Notes: generated by a model from the letters alone, not told the origin. Positions 1 to 22,260 are shown, counted from the first letter of the stretch. The stretch: 64,000 bases of DNA from Silurus meridionalis (GCF_014805685.1 NC_060906.1:11658846-11722845); one strand, 5' to 3'. Numbers and translations: made by a program.

Positions 1-42
1 GACAGGACCCCCCACAGGCAATGCAAACTCTCTTAAACTTAC

Positions 43-102
<60 letters not shown>
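43..102 (+). repeat. (TC)n microsatellite
   Basis: Nearly pure TC dinucleotide run. Confidence 0.95.
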
Positions 103-108
<6 letters not shown>

Positions 109-142
109 TCTCCTTCTGTCTCTTTGTCTCACACACACACAT

Positions 143-252
143 GCTGGGCCCTTGAACAAAACCCTCAACCCGCAGTTGCTCAGCTGTATAACAGTATATA
201 TTATACAGTCGCTGTGGATAAGGACATCTGAAAATTGCTATAAATGTAATGC
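143..252 (+). mobile_element. Degraded tRNA-derived SINE, 3' part
   Basis: The segment reads GCTGGGCCCTTGAACAAAAC, then CAGTTGCTCAGCTGTAT and GTCGCTGTGGATAAGGACAT. These are recognisable degraded forms of the common fish SINE body (GCCCTTGAGCAAGGCCCTTA and CGCTCTGGATAAGGGCGTCT). The A/B-box head is not evident, so this is a partial copy. Confidence 0.55.
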
Positions 253-461
253 TCATGTTATACTTTAAACACATGTAACTGATCAGCAGCCTTTTTTAGG
301 ACCAGGGACATCTGACACAGTGTCAACATACACACAGAAACATGACACGCTGTGATCTGTATTGAATTGTAATGAGACATTCTTGTGTACTTTCACCAAA
401 AAAATCTAATCAAACCTTAATTTATTGATGTGACTATGTATTTTGAAATAATACAAATAAA

Positions 462-463
<2 letters not shown>

Positions 464-518
<55 letters not shown>
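464..518 (+). repeat. (GT)n microsatellite
   Basis: Pure GT run, about 27 units. Open frames across it are artefacts. Confidence 0.95.
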
Positions 519-521
<3 letters not shown>

Positions 522-1207
522 CGACAGAGATTCTGACAAAGAGATTTTGTGTGTGAGAGAGAACGGGTGCGGCTCAGGGCGTGCCCTGCTGCATTTAGGT
601 GGTGTCTGCTTGCTGGAGGGACTTGGCTGGCAAGGGAGAAAAGCAGAACAGATAAGGGGAGAGAAAAAAGTAAAAGCTAGGAAAGAGGCTTTTAATTCAC
701 CTGCCCTGCCTTTAGGCATGCCGAGACAGAACCTTTTTACTTTTTTTGCATTCCCTTCCTCTCTTCTCTCCCTCTCTATTTTCCCTATTGCACAAACACA
801 CCTATATTTATTTTGCTTCCCACTCTCAGTCCGTGTGTACTTGTTTCACCCTGCCCAGCAGAGCCATTAGAATACACAGCTGAGGGAGGACAAACTAAAC
901 ACGAGCTGCATGTTAACCAGGGCTGATGTGCCATAAATCGCTTTCCAAGAGTTAACTTCAAGACAGACACAAGGAAGATAGTTTAGAGAGAAGAAAACAA
1001 AGCAGACAAAGATGTATCGAGAAAACCAGTCTGTCAGGAAACTCCCTCATTGGAGCGGTAAACAGTCACAAACACGTCTGGCCTGCCATTGCCATCAGCA
1101 CAGACATGCCTTTTACATGTTCAGAATGTTGCAATGATTCATAGATTATGGCTGGGAAACATAGAAGTACAAAAATGGGTGTGGCACAAGAAGAGACTTT
1201 TTGCTGG

Positions 1208-1212
<5 letters not shown>

Positions 1213-1254
<42 letters not shown>

Positions 1255-1268
1255 TGTGTGTGTGTGTG
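1213..1268 (+). repeat. (TG)n microsatellite, interrupted
   Basis: TG run with one GGG interruption near 1250. Confidence 0.95.
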
Positions 1269-2818
1269 CACGCGTATGTCTAAGGGTGTTGCTCTAATAA
1301 CATACTGGACATGTATCCCATGTCAATCACATATTTGTGGTAACAGTTGCATCATGTTTTCATGTATAAAAGACCTAAAGTGCTTAAAAATTTTCACATT
1401 TAAACTCACACAGACAGGTCTTCACAATTAATACAATCTGCCAACACTGGAGTTAAAATTACTTGCCTGTACAAGATCCTTTGTTGGGTTTTGGTTTACT
1501 GGTTTTAGACTTAATCACTTGTTTGCTTAGTGATTCGTACCAAAACTTTCAAAATGAAACCTTCCTTGTATAACTATTCTAGTTCATCCTCCTGTGCACA
1601 GCTACACCCCAACTGATTGTGACAGATGGTGGCCCCTAAATGTCAGTTGGATAGTGAGGTTTGCTATAAATCTGTCTGCACATAATCACTTTTTGTCTGG
1701 ACACTGTGAAGTCAGTTATACAAGTCACGACAAGCAAGTCAGGTCGTTTTTTTTCATTGTTTTTCCTCATCTGTGGCACATCATGTAACTTATCCAGGAC
1801 CAGACATTACAGGTGCATGACGAAGATTGGCAAAGCACAGAGCAGTCTAAGACCATAACCGCAACAGTGAATAACACATCGAATGATTGGAAGAATGAAT
1901 ACATAAATAACCAAGCAAACAAACAACCAAACAAACAAATAAATAAATACACATTATATACAATATACCACAACCTACTAATCAATGTGTTCTGATTTCA
2001 GAAAGGTCACATCGGTGTGTAACACTATTTGTAGATTAACCATTAACGACAGCATGCACAGTAAATGTGAAATGTTTTTTTATCAGAGTGATAATAGAGT
2101 CTTTGTTAGCGTGTTGTATTGATGTAATCTACTGTTTTAGACGTATCTATGTGTGCAAAATGCATGTTGGTTTATGAGTCTCTTTGGACTCTTTACTAGT
2201 ACCGACACTGGAACATTGTCTTTCTCTCCCTCTGCAATCAGTCTCTCACTCTCCCTTTTCCAGTTGTAGTTAATTTAAGTTCCGGCAAAGATTATAGCAG
2301 GGGAGTAAATGCAAGAAGAAGCTCAGGAATGTGATCAGGGCAGGGTAAGAGAGTAGGTCTAGAATTTAGTAAGATTTGGAATCATAGTATTTTATAACAA
2401 AAGCAGTTAAGGTCATCATGGTAGATTTTTTGTCTAGACAACCGTTTTGGAGATTCGTTTTGCCTATTTGTGATTGCCTACCAAGTATTGAGTACATATA
2501 CAGTAAATGCACATACTTTCCAGAAGGCCAACAATTTACTAAAAATGTTTTTTTTTTTTAATTGGTCTTATTAAAGTATTCTAGTTTTTGAGATAGAGAA
2601 TTTGTGGGTTTTTGTTAAATGTGACCCAAAATCATCAAAATGTAAAGAAAATAAACACTTGAAATATATTAGTCTGTGTGATGAATCTATATAATATACA
2701 AGTTTCACTTTTTGTATTGAATTACTGAAATAAATCTTTTTAATGATATTCAAACTTCAAACAATCAAAAATAGTGAAATACTGAATCTCTCCCACTTCC
2801 ATTCACTCAGACCTGCTT

Positions 2819-2842
2819 TCATTCATTCATTCATTCATGTAG

Positions 2843-2924
<82 letters not shown>

Positions 2925-2949
2925 TTTCCTTTCCTTTCCTTTCCTTTCC
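2819..2949 (+). repeat. Compound (ATTC)n-(TTTC)n-(CCTTT)n microsatellite
   Basis: Five ATTC units are followed by about 19 TTTC units and then CCTTT units, a stepwise change of repeat unit on one pyrimidine-rich strand. Confidence 0.95.
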
Positions 2950-3091
2950 GTGTGTGTTTGTGTGTGTCACTTTAACAGCACCACTTTATACAAAACAACC
3001 CAGCTCTCCATAGCAACCGCAGGGAGTGAAACTTGAGCAGTGAGATAGGGGAGGGGAAAGGTTGGGGGGTGGATAAGAGAGAGTAACAATG

Positions 3092-3121
3092 AGAGGAGAG
3101 AGAGAGAGAGAGAGAGAGAGA
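3092..3121 (+). repeat. (GA)n microsatellite
   Basis: GA run of about 14 units following a G-rich stretch. Confidence 0.9.
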
Positions 3122-6100
3122 AGGCTGAATGGCTAAAATTTTGACCCTTGACATGTTTTACATGGGTAGTTTCCTGAGGTAGAATTTTGTGGTTACTTTA
3201 ACTCATAGAATTAAAAAGTAGTCATTTATTAACACCCAACATACTGCGCAATGTGGTTAAATTCAATGAAAATAAAAATAAAACAAAAGATGGTAAAAGC
3301 TTGTAAAATGATACAAAAACATGACACAAGGAAATCTATGCCAGTTCATAAATTGCAATAAAAATTGGGAGTGTATTTTATTGTGATGCAGTGTAATAGA
3401 CAGACTTTCACTAAACTTTCATTAAGCCCCCCAAGGTTTTTTCTTAATTATGATTATTTTAAGCCAAGTTCTGAATGAGTACTGTGGAAATGTAATTTTA
3501 AATAACAAGCGGTAAAAAGAAAAAGAATAAAACCAAATATCTCATGTGCATTTTTCAAAAATACATTTAAGTGACAAAACCCGCCAGTGTCTCAATGCCT
3601 GGCAGTGATTCATCATTTTAATGACTAAGAAACTGTGAGTCACACAAAATGTTTGTGAATGCATGAGCATTTTCATGATCACATTAGATAATATCTTGTT
3701 TATCATAGGCCTGTAGGCTACCTGTCTGTGATCACACCTGTTCCTGCTCTTCACCACTGACACACTCACATACACACCCATCCATACACATGTACATTTA
3801 CCTGTCACTAATCTCATGGAGCTACACCCAAATGGAATATTACGTAGAGTATGTGACATACGATGACATACCGGATGTCCAAAAAGAAACCATTCATATG
3901 TTGTAGAAATTTGCTGATCTGAATATTTTGAGCAAAATCCAGGAAAATATGATGCAGTTCCTGGGAAAATGCATACAGTGTAAATGTAGCAAATATGTTA
4001 TTCGTTATTAATACAAAATACGGACACTCTTTTTGGAATGTTATATTACATTTGAGATATTTACACAAGTATAAGAAATTTATTTCCATAATTATTGCTT
4101 AATTTGTGTACTTTATAGTACAACATAACCAGGGTAACAAGAAATCAAAGAACACTTGTTAGGGTCCAATTACACCCCTCTGTTTAACGTAAATGCTTTT
4201 AAAATTCAGCTCTCAGATCAGAGGGCTGATTAATCATAGATCTTTCACTAGATAGAACGTTTCTGACATGTTAACTGGTCTAAGGCTTTTCGGGTAATCT
4301 TGAGGAATTTGAACAGTCCTACATAAGTCTGGAATTTTTAGACCACTTATCTCAGCATATTTGACCAACAGAACCAGTTAATCTGCTTGCCCTTGTTCTA
4401 CCCCCTTCTATTTCAGGCTGACCAAGAGGGCTGAAAGCGCACACTACCTCTGAATCACTTTTGACTTTGTGCCCAGTCCACTCATACAACACATTGAGCA
4501 GTAGTGAGAGGAGGATAGAAAGGGGCCTTTATTTGAATCGCTGATGCGAGCTGCCACAGTTACCTGAGCTCAGAAATGGGTCTAAGAGAGAATGTGCAAA
4601 CAGAGAGAGTGCTGAGGTCTTGGCTCTAGAGTTACCCAGCACACATTAGTGCTTGAGCGGTAGAAAACCAAAGGGTGTAAAACCCTATTATTAAACAGCT
4701 CATTTACAACATCTCTATTAACCTTCTGTGGCTTATACTACAACTCTGTACGGTATATAAGGAACACCACAATACATTCCTTTTATTCAATATAATATCA
4801 TATCAAATATTTGTACTTATATTTAAGGAAACAGAGCAACACTGAAAATATAATGATGTGATCATACTGTATATACAGTATGTATTGTGCAACATTTCCT
4901 CTCACTCTCACTCTCACTTTTCTCACACATACACAAACATGCATACTGTCTCCTAGTGATTTAGGCTCAATAAGCCAACCTGGCTCAACATCGTAGTAAT
5001 CATGGGACATTCTGTGTTTGGGTGTAACCAGGCGTACCTGAAGCCGAGCTTGACACACCCAGACCTGTATTTCAGTGTGATTTTGTGTCCCTGGTTATTT
5101 TATGTTCTTTTATTCATTTTCATGTGAAAAGCCAAAACTGGATTTAATCAGCACATGGTGGATAGTTAATTAATCCTGATTAGAAGGAAGTAATGAGGTT
5201 CTTTGTTTGTGTGCACCACTTTACGGCTCATTGTCCTTTACAGACTATAACCAGGCATGCAAGAGCCCTGGACAGGGGTGTGTTACTCACAGCGGCATAC
5301 TAAATTCCACAGCTAACCAGAACTGATACTGTGTGAAATGCTCACCATATTTCAACACCTTACACTCTGCCAAACAGTGACATATGATTTTTATTTTCAA
5401 AAGCTGTTTATTTTCACAGTAATGCTTGCATCAGCTCTGTCCCTCCTCTTGTTGAGGATGCAAGTGACAGCCCGACAGTACACAATCACTTCGTTTAGCA
5501 GTTTATGTACCCTCTCTTATTTATATGTGGATATTTGATTTCAGCACTGATGACCCTTCTTGTCCTGGAATGAATGGGGAAAGATAATAATGAGGAAAAT
5601 GCAAAATCAAAATGTTAGATTTATCAAATGGTTAAGCAAAACAACCTGTCTGGGTGATGAAGCTGTGTCCAACAATGAGTAATGTACTCATCATGCGCTC
5701 TACTAGATGAACTACTTATATCATAAAATCTGGACACTCCCAACTTTACCTCATTATGACCCATCAACTGTAAAATAAAAAAACAAAAGAACAGCTTGCA
5801 TGATTTCATTGATTCTTGAAATAGATTACAATCAATGGTTGAAATTCAAGTCCAAACTAAGACAGAACTACAGACATGCACATACACAGTGAATACCTGA
5901 AAAGCCTTGATACATTAAATGACTAAGAGTTTGTGGATCCATGAGCATTGCACAAATATATATGCGTTTGAGCTTCCCAGTCCATATGTAAATCACTGAT
6001 AGCAGTCATAATAACATCCATTCTTCTGGGAATGCTTTGCAATAGATTTCATGTTCAATGAGTTCATCTTATTCTCCTCAAGTGTGCCTCACATTTGGCT

Positions 6101-6299
6101 GTAATGAAAGCTTGTGGCCACACCACCCTGTTGAGGCTAAGACTGAAGATCTCTGCACTAGAGAATTAGTGAGGTCAGACGCTGATGTCAGTCCTGCCAA
6201 GTGGATGCTATTCCAGTTCATTTCAAAAGTGTTTAGTGGGGCTGAACTTTATACGTTCATACGTTTATCCAACATTAAAATGAGTATGTCCCATATTGA

Positions 6300-6600
6300 G
6301 TATGAGTATGTCCCATATCCCATATTGACTATTGTTTACTGTTTACTGTTCCACTGTATGCCATAAGCATTTTTTTTTGTATATACAACATTCTTTTTGT
6401 CTCACATAAATATATCTTTTATATCTTCATATTCTTATATTTTATTTTATATAGTTTTTTGTACTTTATTTATCTGCCTTCTTTTTCTTTTTCCACATCC
6501 TATTCCCTCATGCCGGACCGTCGTAATAAGCATTTCACTGCATGTCATACCCTGTATGTATGTGTATGTGATGAATAAAATTTTATTTGATTTTGATTAT
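6300..6600 (+). mobile_element. 3' end of a CR1/L2-group LINE
   Basis: T-rich sequence leads to GTAATAAGCATTTCACTGCA, then a run of ATGT words and GATGAATAAAATTTTATTTG. This is the familiar 3' terminal pattern of fish LINEs of this group, which end in an ATAAA-type signal. No coding part remains. Confidence 0.55.
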
Positions 6601-6879
6601 TGTAGTCTGTTAAAAAAAGTATCCCTTCACCTGGATGGCCTACAGATGGTCTCTAACTGTATATAGTGATAAATGAAGCTGACATACAGCAATGAATCTG
6701 TTGTGACAATGTTTGTAACAGCATTTTCTTCTGTTACATGATGTGCTAAAATGTCCCAGTACTCGCATCCTCTTTTGGTAGACACGCAAAACTTTTTCTT
6801 CACAAAAATGTTAAAAAAATATGTTCAGTTTGTGGTATCGGTATACGAAGTGGGGCACGGTGAAGTCCTTCTAACTTGC

Positions 6880-7040
6880 TTCAAGTTCTTGGACCTCACT
6901 TTGATCCTTCACAGGTCATACTGGAACAGATTATGGCCCATAAGAGTAAAGGGAAATTACAGAAGACAAAGATATTTTTTTTATACAATTGTGCCACAAG
7001 GTTTGGGGAAGTACCACGTGTTATGGTATATAGTATGTGT
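6880..7040 (-). mobile_element. Degraded Tc1-derived short element
   Basis: Contains CTGGAACAGATTATGGCCCA, GAAGGGAAATTACAG-like sequence (6946-6960), ACAATTGTGCCACAAGG and TTTGGGGAAGTACCACGTG. These match in order the better preserved copies at 31745-32123 and 25445-25740. It ends about 220 bases before the desmocollin start codon. Confidence 0.55.
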
Positions 7041-7260
7041 TAGTGTTATTACGGATATTATGGATACATACATTAGCAAAAGTGTACAGCCATTCCTTCG
7101 GTATTGTATGAAAAAGGCACTAAACGCGTACATTGCCAACGCCCGGTAACAGACACACACACAGTCTCCACCCCGTCCCCGCCCAAGAGAAAGGACATTC
7201 ACTTCTCCCCGCAGTGCTCGCCATTCTTTTCCGGTCTTCAGGATCTACTCGGTGTTCAAC
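7041..7260 (+). promoter_or_regulatory. Probable desmocollin promoter and 5' UTR
   Basis: The 220 bases before the desmocollin ATG are GC-richer than their surroundings. They include a Sp1-type CCCCGCCC at about 7176-7183 and several CpGs (GCGTAC, GCCCGG, CCCGCAG, CTCGC). No TATA box was recognised. The left boundary is a degraded Tc1-derived repeat ending near 7040, so the proximal promoter must be short or must include repeat sequence. The transcription start cannot be placed from sequence alone. Confidence 0.45.
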
Positions 7261-17123
<9,863 letters not shown>

Positions 17124-18061
17124 AAGGAGTGGCGATTAAGATTAAAAAAAATACGTATACCCTGGATATCTGTGAACACTAGCCACTGAAATCTGACACC
17201 AAACACTAAAACCTTATGTATTACATTCTGGAGTCTATGCCAGAAAAAGGACTGCTTTTATTTTTTCAGATCAAGTGTGTAGAGTATGTGAGTATGCGTG
17301 TATGCGTGTTTTATATTTGATTGGTTTGCTGTTGTGTGTACTACTATCAGCTGCATCTCATTGTCAAAGCACTGGAAAAGCCTATGTTTTTTTTCTTCTG
17401 TTGTATTATGTAATATAATATTTCTAAGGGGACTTTCAAGCCCTAAGATGCACCAGCAACACCTGCAAAAAGCGTAGCTGATGCCACCTGACTCTAAAAT
17501 GCTTGATTTCTATTTCTGAAATTGCATTTTTCACAAACTGCTAGCAATTTATATATATATTTCTACTATAACATGCTGTAACTTGAATGAATGTAAAGCT
17601 TTCAGAGACATATTTTTCCATGTTTTACAGGTTGTCTCTTTAGGGGATGTTGGTGCTGGTATATTGCTAGTGACTAATAGAACCCTGTCATGGTTGTTCT
17701 GAGTATTACCAAGGGACTGCTGGGTTCTTTACACAATTTGATATAATATTTTAACATAATATGAGAATACTGGGAGTTGTATTTTGTATCTTAAGAATGA
17801 AGTGACAATAAGTGTAAACAGGACTAATGGAGACTGCTGGTCTTTGAGACTTTCTCTCACAGAGAGTTGCTTTTTGTGTTCCAGCATCCCAACTAATCAT
17901 CAGACCAAATTCATTTCACTCTTGTATATTATCTATTGTTCTCAATACATCGCTAGTATTCTTTTGTGTGAGTGGCTGTAACTTTATTATTTATCTTAGT
18001 TAATTAATAAATGTTTTTCTTTTTTTTTTTACTAAAACTGTGCTAAAATCATAAAAATAAA
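17124..18061 (+). other. Desmocollin 3' UTR with candidate poly(A) signals
   Basis: Non-coding sequence follows the TGA. AATAAA occurs at 18006-18011 and again at 18056-18061, the second preceded by a T-rich run and an A-rich stretch. A 3' UTR of about 0.9 kb is therefore likely. No earlier AATAAA was noticed between the stop and 18000. Confidence 0.55.
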
Positions 18062-18486
18062 ACATGCTTGGGAGAGATAAAGCAGATGGAAAGTATTTAG
18101 CATATGGTTCATTTGAAAAATATCTTGACAACACGGCATGCTATAAGAAAATGAACAATGATGGGGTAGATGAAAGCAACTTTCTCAATCATTTCTAATT
18201 TACTGATAAATTACAATTTTGTCTGTTTATAGTCAAGTTAGTCCCTGTTAGCACTTACACTATAGCAGCTATAAACTGTCGTTTCTTTACCAGCTTCTAG
18301 TTTTCACTCTGTTGAAGTGAACAAATGCAGATTGTCATCTTACAGAGAAATCCTTACATGTAAAGTCTTCTGTCTCGACTTTCCTGTTGCAGAATAGTGA
18401 AGACAAAAATGTAAATGATTATATATTTTATTTCTTATTAAATTTAATTCTTTTTTAAATGTTAGTTTATGAACGTTGTGCAATGG

Positions 18487-19483
18487 ATATAAAAAGTCTA
18501 CATAACCGTCTTAAAATGGTTATTGTGAAAAGATTTAAACCAAGATAAATCATGTGAGAAAGAATGTAAATGTTTTTAGGTAAATAATGAAAAATAAAAA
18601 ATCCAGTGTACACACTAGTTGTACAATGCTTTTTGGAGCAGCTTTCAAGATTTTTTTTTAGCAGTAATTAACCTGCAGTAAGAATCAGTGTGACATTTTT
18701 GACTAATCTCATTTCTACAAAGAAAATCTAGATGGATCAAAGTGTAATGGCATCTCCACAGATTTTTACTGTGAGTGAGGTCATTCAAAAACACAAATCA
18801 TTTGAATGATTTAAAGGTATTCTTTGGACCATTGTAGTTCTGCTGAAAGGGGAAATTTCTTTTCATCTTCTATGAGACAAAAAGGTTTTTCACAAACATT
18901 AACTGGTATTTGTAGCTATTCATGATTACCTTCACCTTGAAAAAAACCCTAGTTCTGACTAAAGACTCACCACCATCCTTTAATGTTGCCCTAGCTCTCT
19001 TGGCAGCCTCCCTGGTATGTTTTTTCTTGTCCTGTAAATTTTGAAAAATGTCTTTATATGTTGACAATGGCCTTTACAGTGTTCCATAGTACATCTGATG
19101 TTTTAAAAATTGTTGTATACCCCTCTCCTGATCGATTCCTTTCTTCAAGTGAGATGCTGAGCATGACTTGTGAAGACCATGGCTAAAGAAGTCAGTTAAA
19201 ACCTTGAAGATGTGGAAAAATCATATAATGGTGTTGATGACAGTATAAAAATTAGATTGGAACATGAGATTGCATGCGATTGGTTCATTCTGTACGTACA
19301 TGCACCCCTAATTTTAAAATGGCATTCAAGTTTTTTTATTTTTGTCCAAAAATGTATGCTTGTTTTTCATATCATTTTTAGACACAAATTTTACACAGAG
19401 CGTGACAAAGTTCTGACACGACTGACCAAGGTTACATTTCACAAAAACCTCCCATTTTGACAGGGTGATGTGGAGATTTATAT
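18487..19483. mobile_element. Degenerate DNA transposon of about 1 kb
   Basis: The left end (ATATAAAAAGTCTACATAAC) and the reverse complement of the right end (ATATAAATCTCCACATCACC), each continuing to AAAATGG, form imperfect terminal inverted repeats of about 33 bp. This end sequence resembles a widespread fish Tc1-like family whose tips read AAAAAGTCTACACACCCC. The interior has only a 65-codon open frame on the - strand (19067-18870) that I do not recognise. Class assignment within Tc1/mariner is inference. Confidence 0.5.
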
Positions 19484-19573
19484 ATTTTTCTATTGTAGAT
19501 CATCCCAAATAGACATGCTGACGAATTAGCTCATGATATTTGGAAATTCAGTTGTGTATCATACAAAATCTAA

Positions 19574-20021
19574 CAGTATCATACTAAAAAAATGAAAAAG
19601 TATTTGGACACCTGTCTTTTCCAGCCATATATGGTTCTGTTACCAAAACGTTAGTGACACACAGGTGATTTATTTGGATGTGGTAGGATTAGATTTGACC
19701 TTCACTTGAACTAGGAGACCCAAATCTGTTTCAGGATACCTGTGCACAAAATGAAGATATGGTGTACATGCGTTGGATCTTATGTGGTCTGCAATAGAGC
19801 TCTGACCTCAACCCCATTAAACACTTTTGGGATGAATTAGAATTAGAATGCTGCACCCCAGGCCTCTTCACCTCATCTACATCAGTAAACTTTATTAGTT
19901 TACAGTCCACAAGTACACTCCAAAATCTAGTGGAACATCCCTCCAGAAGAGTGGAGGTTTTTATAACAGTAAATGGGGACTACCGGTAGTATGTTCAAAA
20001 AGCACATATGAATCTTATAAG
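19574..20021 (+). mobile_element. Tc1-derived short element
   Basis: Begins with a form of AAGTATTTGGACACCTG and carries CTGACCTCAACCCCATTAAA, CACTTTTGGGATGAATTAGA, CCAAAATCTAGTGGAACATC, AGAAGAGTGGAGGTTTTTAT and TTCAAAAAGCACATATGAAT. The middle part is recognisable as the DLNP..HLWDEL region of a Tc1 transposase, so the family is a deletion derivative of a Tc1 element. The right terminal repeat is replaced by a TAGGGT array. Confidence 0.7.
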
Positions 20022-20042
20022 TCTAGGGTTAGGGTTAGGGTT
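20022..20042 (+). repeat. Short TTAGGG-type array
   Basis: Three units of TAGGGT, identical to the vertebrate telomere repeat, directly abut the end of the Tc1-derived element. Confidence 0.8.
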
Positions 20043-21095
20043 ATATATAACTTAATATAATTTAATTTGAACAGTTATTGGTTATTAATACTATGTATAA
20101 TAATGTCATCTTTTGTTTTAGTTTTTAATTGTTTGTCCGAGGTTCCTTATGCTAACAGTTAATACAAAAAAAATTTCACAGTTATATTTGTTTAGCATTT
20201 ATTTTATTCCAACAAGAGAAACCGCAGTTCATTTAGATAGCAGACTAAGACCGTTAGTCTTACTAGCAGTGTTGGAATATTAAAGTGAAGTGTACACAGG
20301 AAGAAGCCATGGATAAAGTGCTTTGCTGAGCCTGTTGTGCAATAAACATGACAAATAGCGGTGACATTTTTGTAGATGAAGAAAGTCTTGTAATGAAAAA
20401 CTCCCTTTCAGTAAACACAGCCATGGCCACTGATGGCTAGTTCATGCTCTGAAAATAATTTTCATTATGTTCAATATTAGCAGAGAGCTCAGTTATAGCA
20501 GAGTGAAATGATTGAGGGTGGAATGCAAAATAACAGCCGCGGGTCAGAGGTGGGCGAATATCAGGGATAAGCTTTTTCCATTAACACAGGTTCAAGCCCT
20601 GCTTTAGTGTGAAGCCACAGAGCTCAGAGGAGCTCATTAAGGCAGAGAAGAGCACACACATACTTAACCGCTGTTATGTTTAAAGAGTGATGACACTATT
20701 AAGAAGCAATCTATATGTAGAGTGATTCTGGAATGCAACAGTAGCTGTGGTGGGTTGAATTGCTTCCACTACCAGCACACGTTGTCAACAAGTAGAATTC
20801 CTGCCTTGTTGCCTGTGCTATCTCTGTGTAAGTGAATGTTTCATTGTGTGCTTTTTGAGTTTACACAAGATATCACCTATAATATACTGTAGAAGAGGCC
20901 AGTGATCAATGACTTGGTCTAGAAACTTTTGCAGACAATTGAACAATTGTGTGTTTGTGAGTATGTCGTTTGTGTGTGATGTCTGTTCTCATTCTGTCCA
21001 ATGTGTTGCCAAGGTCTCAGGCTTGTAGCTCAATTGCAGAATTGATTCTACCATAGCAACAAAAACGTCTTAGAACATGGTGACAAAGCTTTCCT
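20043..21095. other. Intergenic stretch between the two host genes
   Basis: The two genes converge here (desmocollin on +, C1q-domain gene on -). No exon, RNA gene or recognised mobile element was seen. A segment around 20520-20660 is less AT-rich but has no open frame of note. Confidence 0.6.
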
Positions 21096-21101
21096 TTTAT
21101 T
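21096..21101 (-). terminator. Poly(A) signal of the C1q-domain gene
   Basis: TTTATT on the + strand reads AATAAA on the - strand about 100 bases past the TGA of the C1q-domain gene. This implies a short 3' UTR. Confidence 0.55.
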
Positions 21102-21198
21102 CAGAGAATAATACAGATGCTTTCTAGCACAAATGCAGAGATAGTTGGGGAAAGACATAGAATGTGCTTGAGATTCAGCAATCAGAAAAGCGTGTGTC

Positions 21199-21380
21199 TC
21201 AAAGCTCATATAGCAAGTGGCCTGAAAAGGTGCTGAAGAGGTTCTGGGAGTCCTTAAGTGTGCTGTCACTCTTATTCAGGCGCACGTACACCCGATCACC
21301 TGCTCTGAGCTGCAGCACTGCGCTGTTACTGGCTGTGTCAGTGTGGAGCGCATCTACTGCCACTGCACTCGCCACAATCT

Positions 21381-21425
<45 letters not shown>

Positions 21426-22151
21426 TGCACACAGCTTTTAGATTAAGAGGCATGCTTTTGTGTTCACATTGTGCATTTTTTTAAATGTAGAATATTCTTT
21501 CTACACAAATTCTATATGAAATTTTGCTCCAGGCAGGTTAGTCCATATATTTACTAATGTTAATTATAATTGCAAGGATGCATTCTAATAAATATAATCT
21601 ATATTTGTCTTTTAAAAAAACAAAAAACAAATCATGACGTTTATTGCTAATTAGAACAGAAGATGAATGTTACCTACCTTGTGGTCATTAAGCACCAGGT
21701 CAGCTCTGAGGCTAAGTCCACTCTTCACTATGTGGTAACTAAAATGGTACACGCCAGCTAAATTGCATGTGAATGTTCCAGTGGAGGAGTCATAGCGGCC
21801 ACCCAGATTCGTCGTCACCGTACTGAACTTCAGAACGTCTTCTTTCCCAAAGTCTTCCTTCAGTGCTACATAAAAGGCTATTGGTCCCTTTGCAAGAGAT
21901 CCCTGTCCTTTAGGTCCAGGCGGTCCTGGAGGTCCTGCTTTTCCTGGTGGCCCTGCAGGACCTGTAGGACCCCCTCCAGAAGATGACAATGGGATGACCA
22001 AACCATTTGCACCCAGCTCATGTGTACTGCCCTTGCCTTGGAAAGGGTCACACACAAGCCTGCAGGATCCAGTCTGGGTCACTGCTTCATAGCTCCTAAA
22101 CGTGAGTATAAGAACTGTTATCAGTGCTGATGACCTGAGCCCAGCCATCAT
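21199..22151 (-). CDS. Secreted C1q-domain protein, C1QL/cerebellin-like, 2 exons
   Basis: Exon 1 is 22151-21678 (158 codons) and exon 2 is 21378-21199 (59 codons plus TGA). They are joined in phase 0 by a 299-bp GT..AG intron holding a CA microsatellite; product 217 aa. Residues 1-24 form a signal peptide. GSCRLVCDP at 28-36 matches the N-terminal Cys pair that links C1QL subunits. Residues 61-84 are a short Gly-X-Y run (GPAGPPGKAGPPGPPGPKG), much shorter than in mammalian C1QL. Residues 88-217 are a C1q domain: PIAFYVALK, TNLGGRYDSSTGTFTC, GVYHFSYHI, ASAVAVDA, SNSAVLQL, RAGDRVYV and the closing FSTFSGHLLYEL. The protein should trimerise and be secreted; C1QL proteins bind receptors at synapses or act as hormones, but the ligand is unknown here. 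A second Met lies one codon downstream of the chosen start. The exact paralogue is not assigned. Confidence 0.9.
21383..21419 (+). repeat. (CA)n microsatellite in the C1q-domain gene intron
   Basis: CA run starting about four bases from the intron's acceptor. On the - strand it reads (TG)n close to the 3' splice site, in place of a normal pyrimidine tract. Confidence 0.95.
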
Positions 22152-22260
22152 GGACCTTCTAAATCAGCAAAATGAAAAAGAGCTAAGCCCTAAACCCTCA
22201 GATAAAGCTGCAGTATGGGCTAAGTGAATCTCACGTGATTATCGTGTCATGTAATATGAC

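Larger units (their letters stand above)
253..6299. other. Intergenic stretch without a recognised gene
   Basis: Apart from the microsatellites listed separately, this 6-kb stretch is unique-looking AT-rich DNA. Open frames are short and composition-driven. The 4380-4640 part is less AT-rich and single-copy in this window; it could be regulatory but shows nothing that proves it. Confidence 0.6.

Noticed and set aside
713..735. p53/p63-like half-site GGCATGCC upstream of a p63-type target gene
   Set aside because: Only one half-site partly fits, it is 6.5 kb upstream, and such matches are frequent by chance.
430..870. 146-codon open frame on + at the (GT)n tract
   Set aside because: Most of it is translated microsatellite (alternating Val-Cys); no domain, and an equally long frame exists on the other strand.
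6751..7149. 132-codon open frame just upstream of the desmocollin gene
   Set aside because: Overlaps the degraded Tc1-derived element and promoter region; the encoded protein has no recognisable domain.
21651..21677. C-terminal extension GNIHLLF of the C1q-domain first exon
   Set aside because: It is intron read-through: GTAGGT follows the last codon of exon 1, and joining to the exon at 21378 completes the C1q domain in phase.
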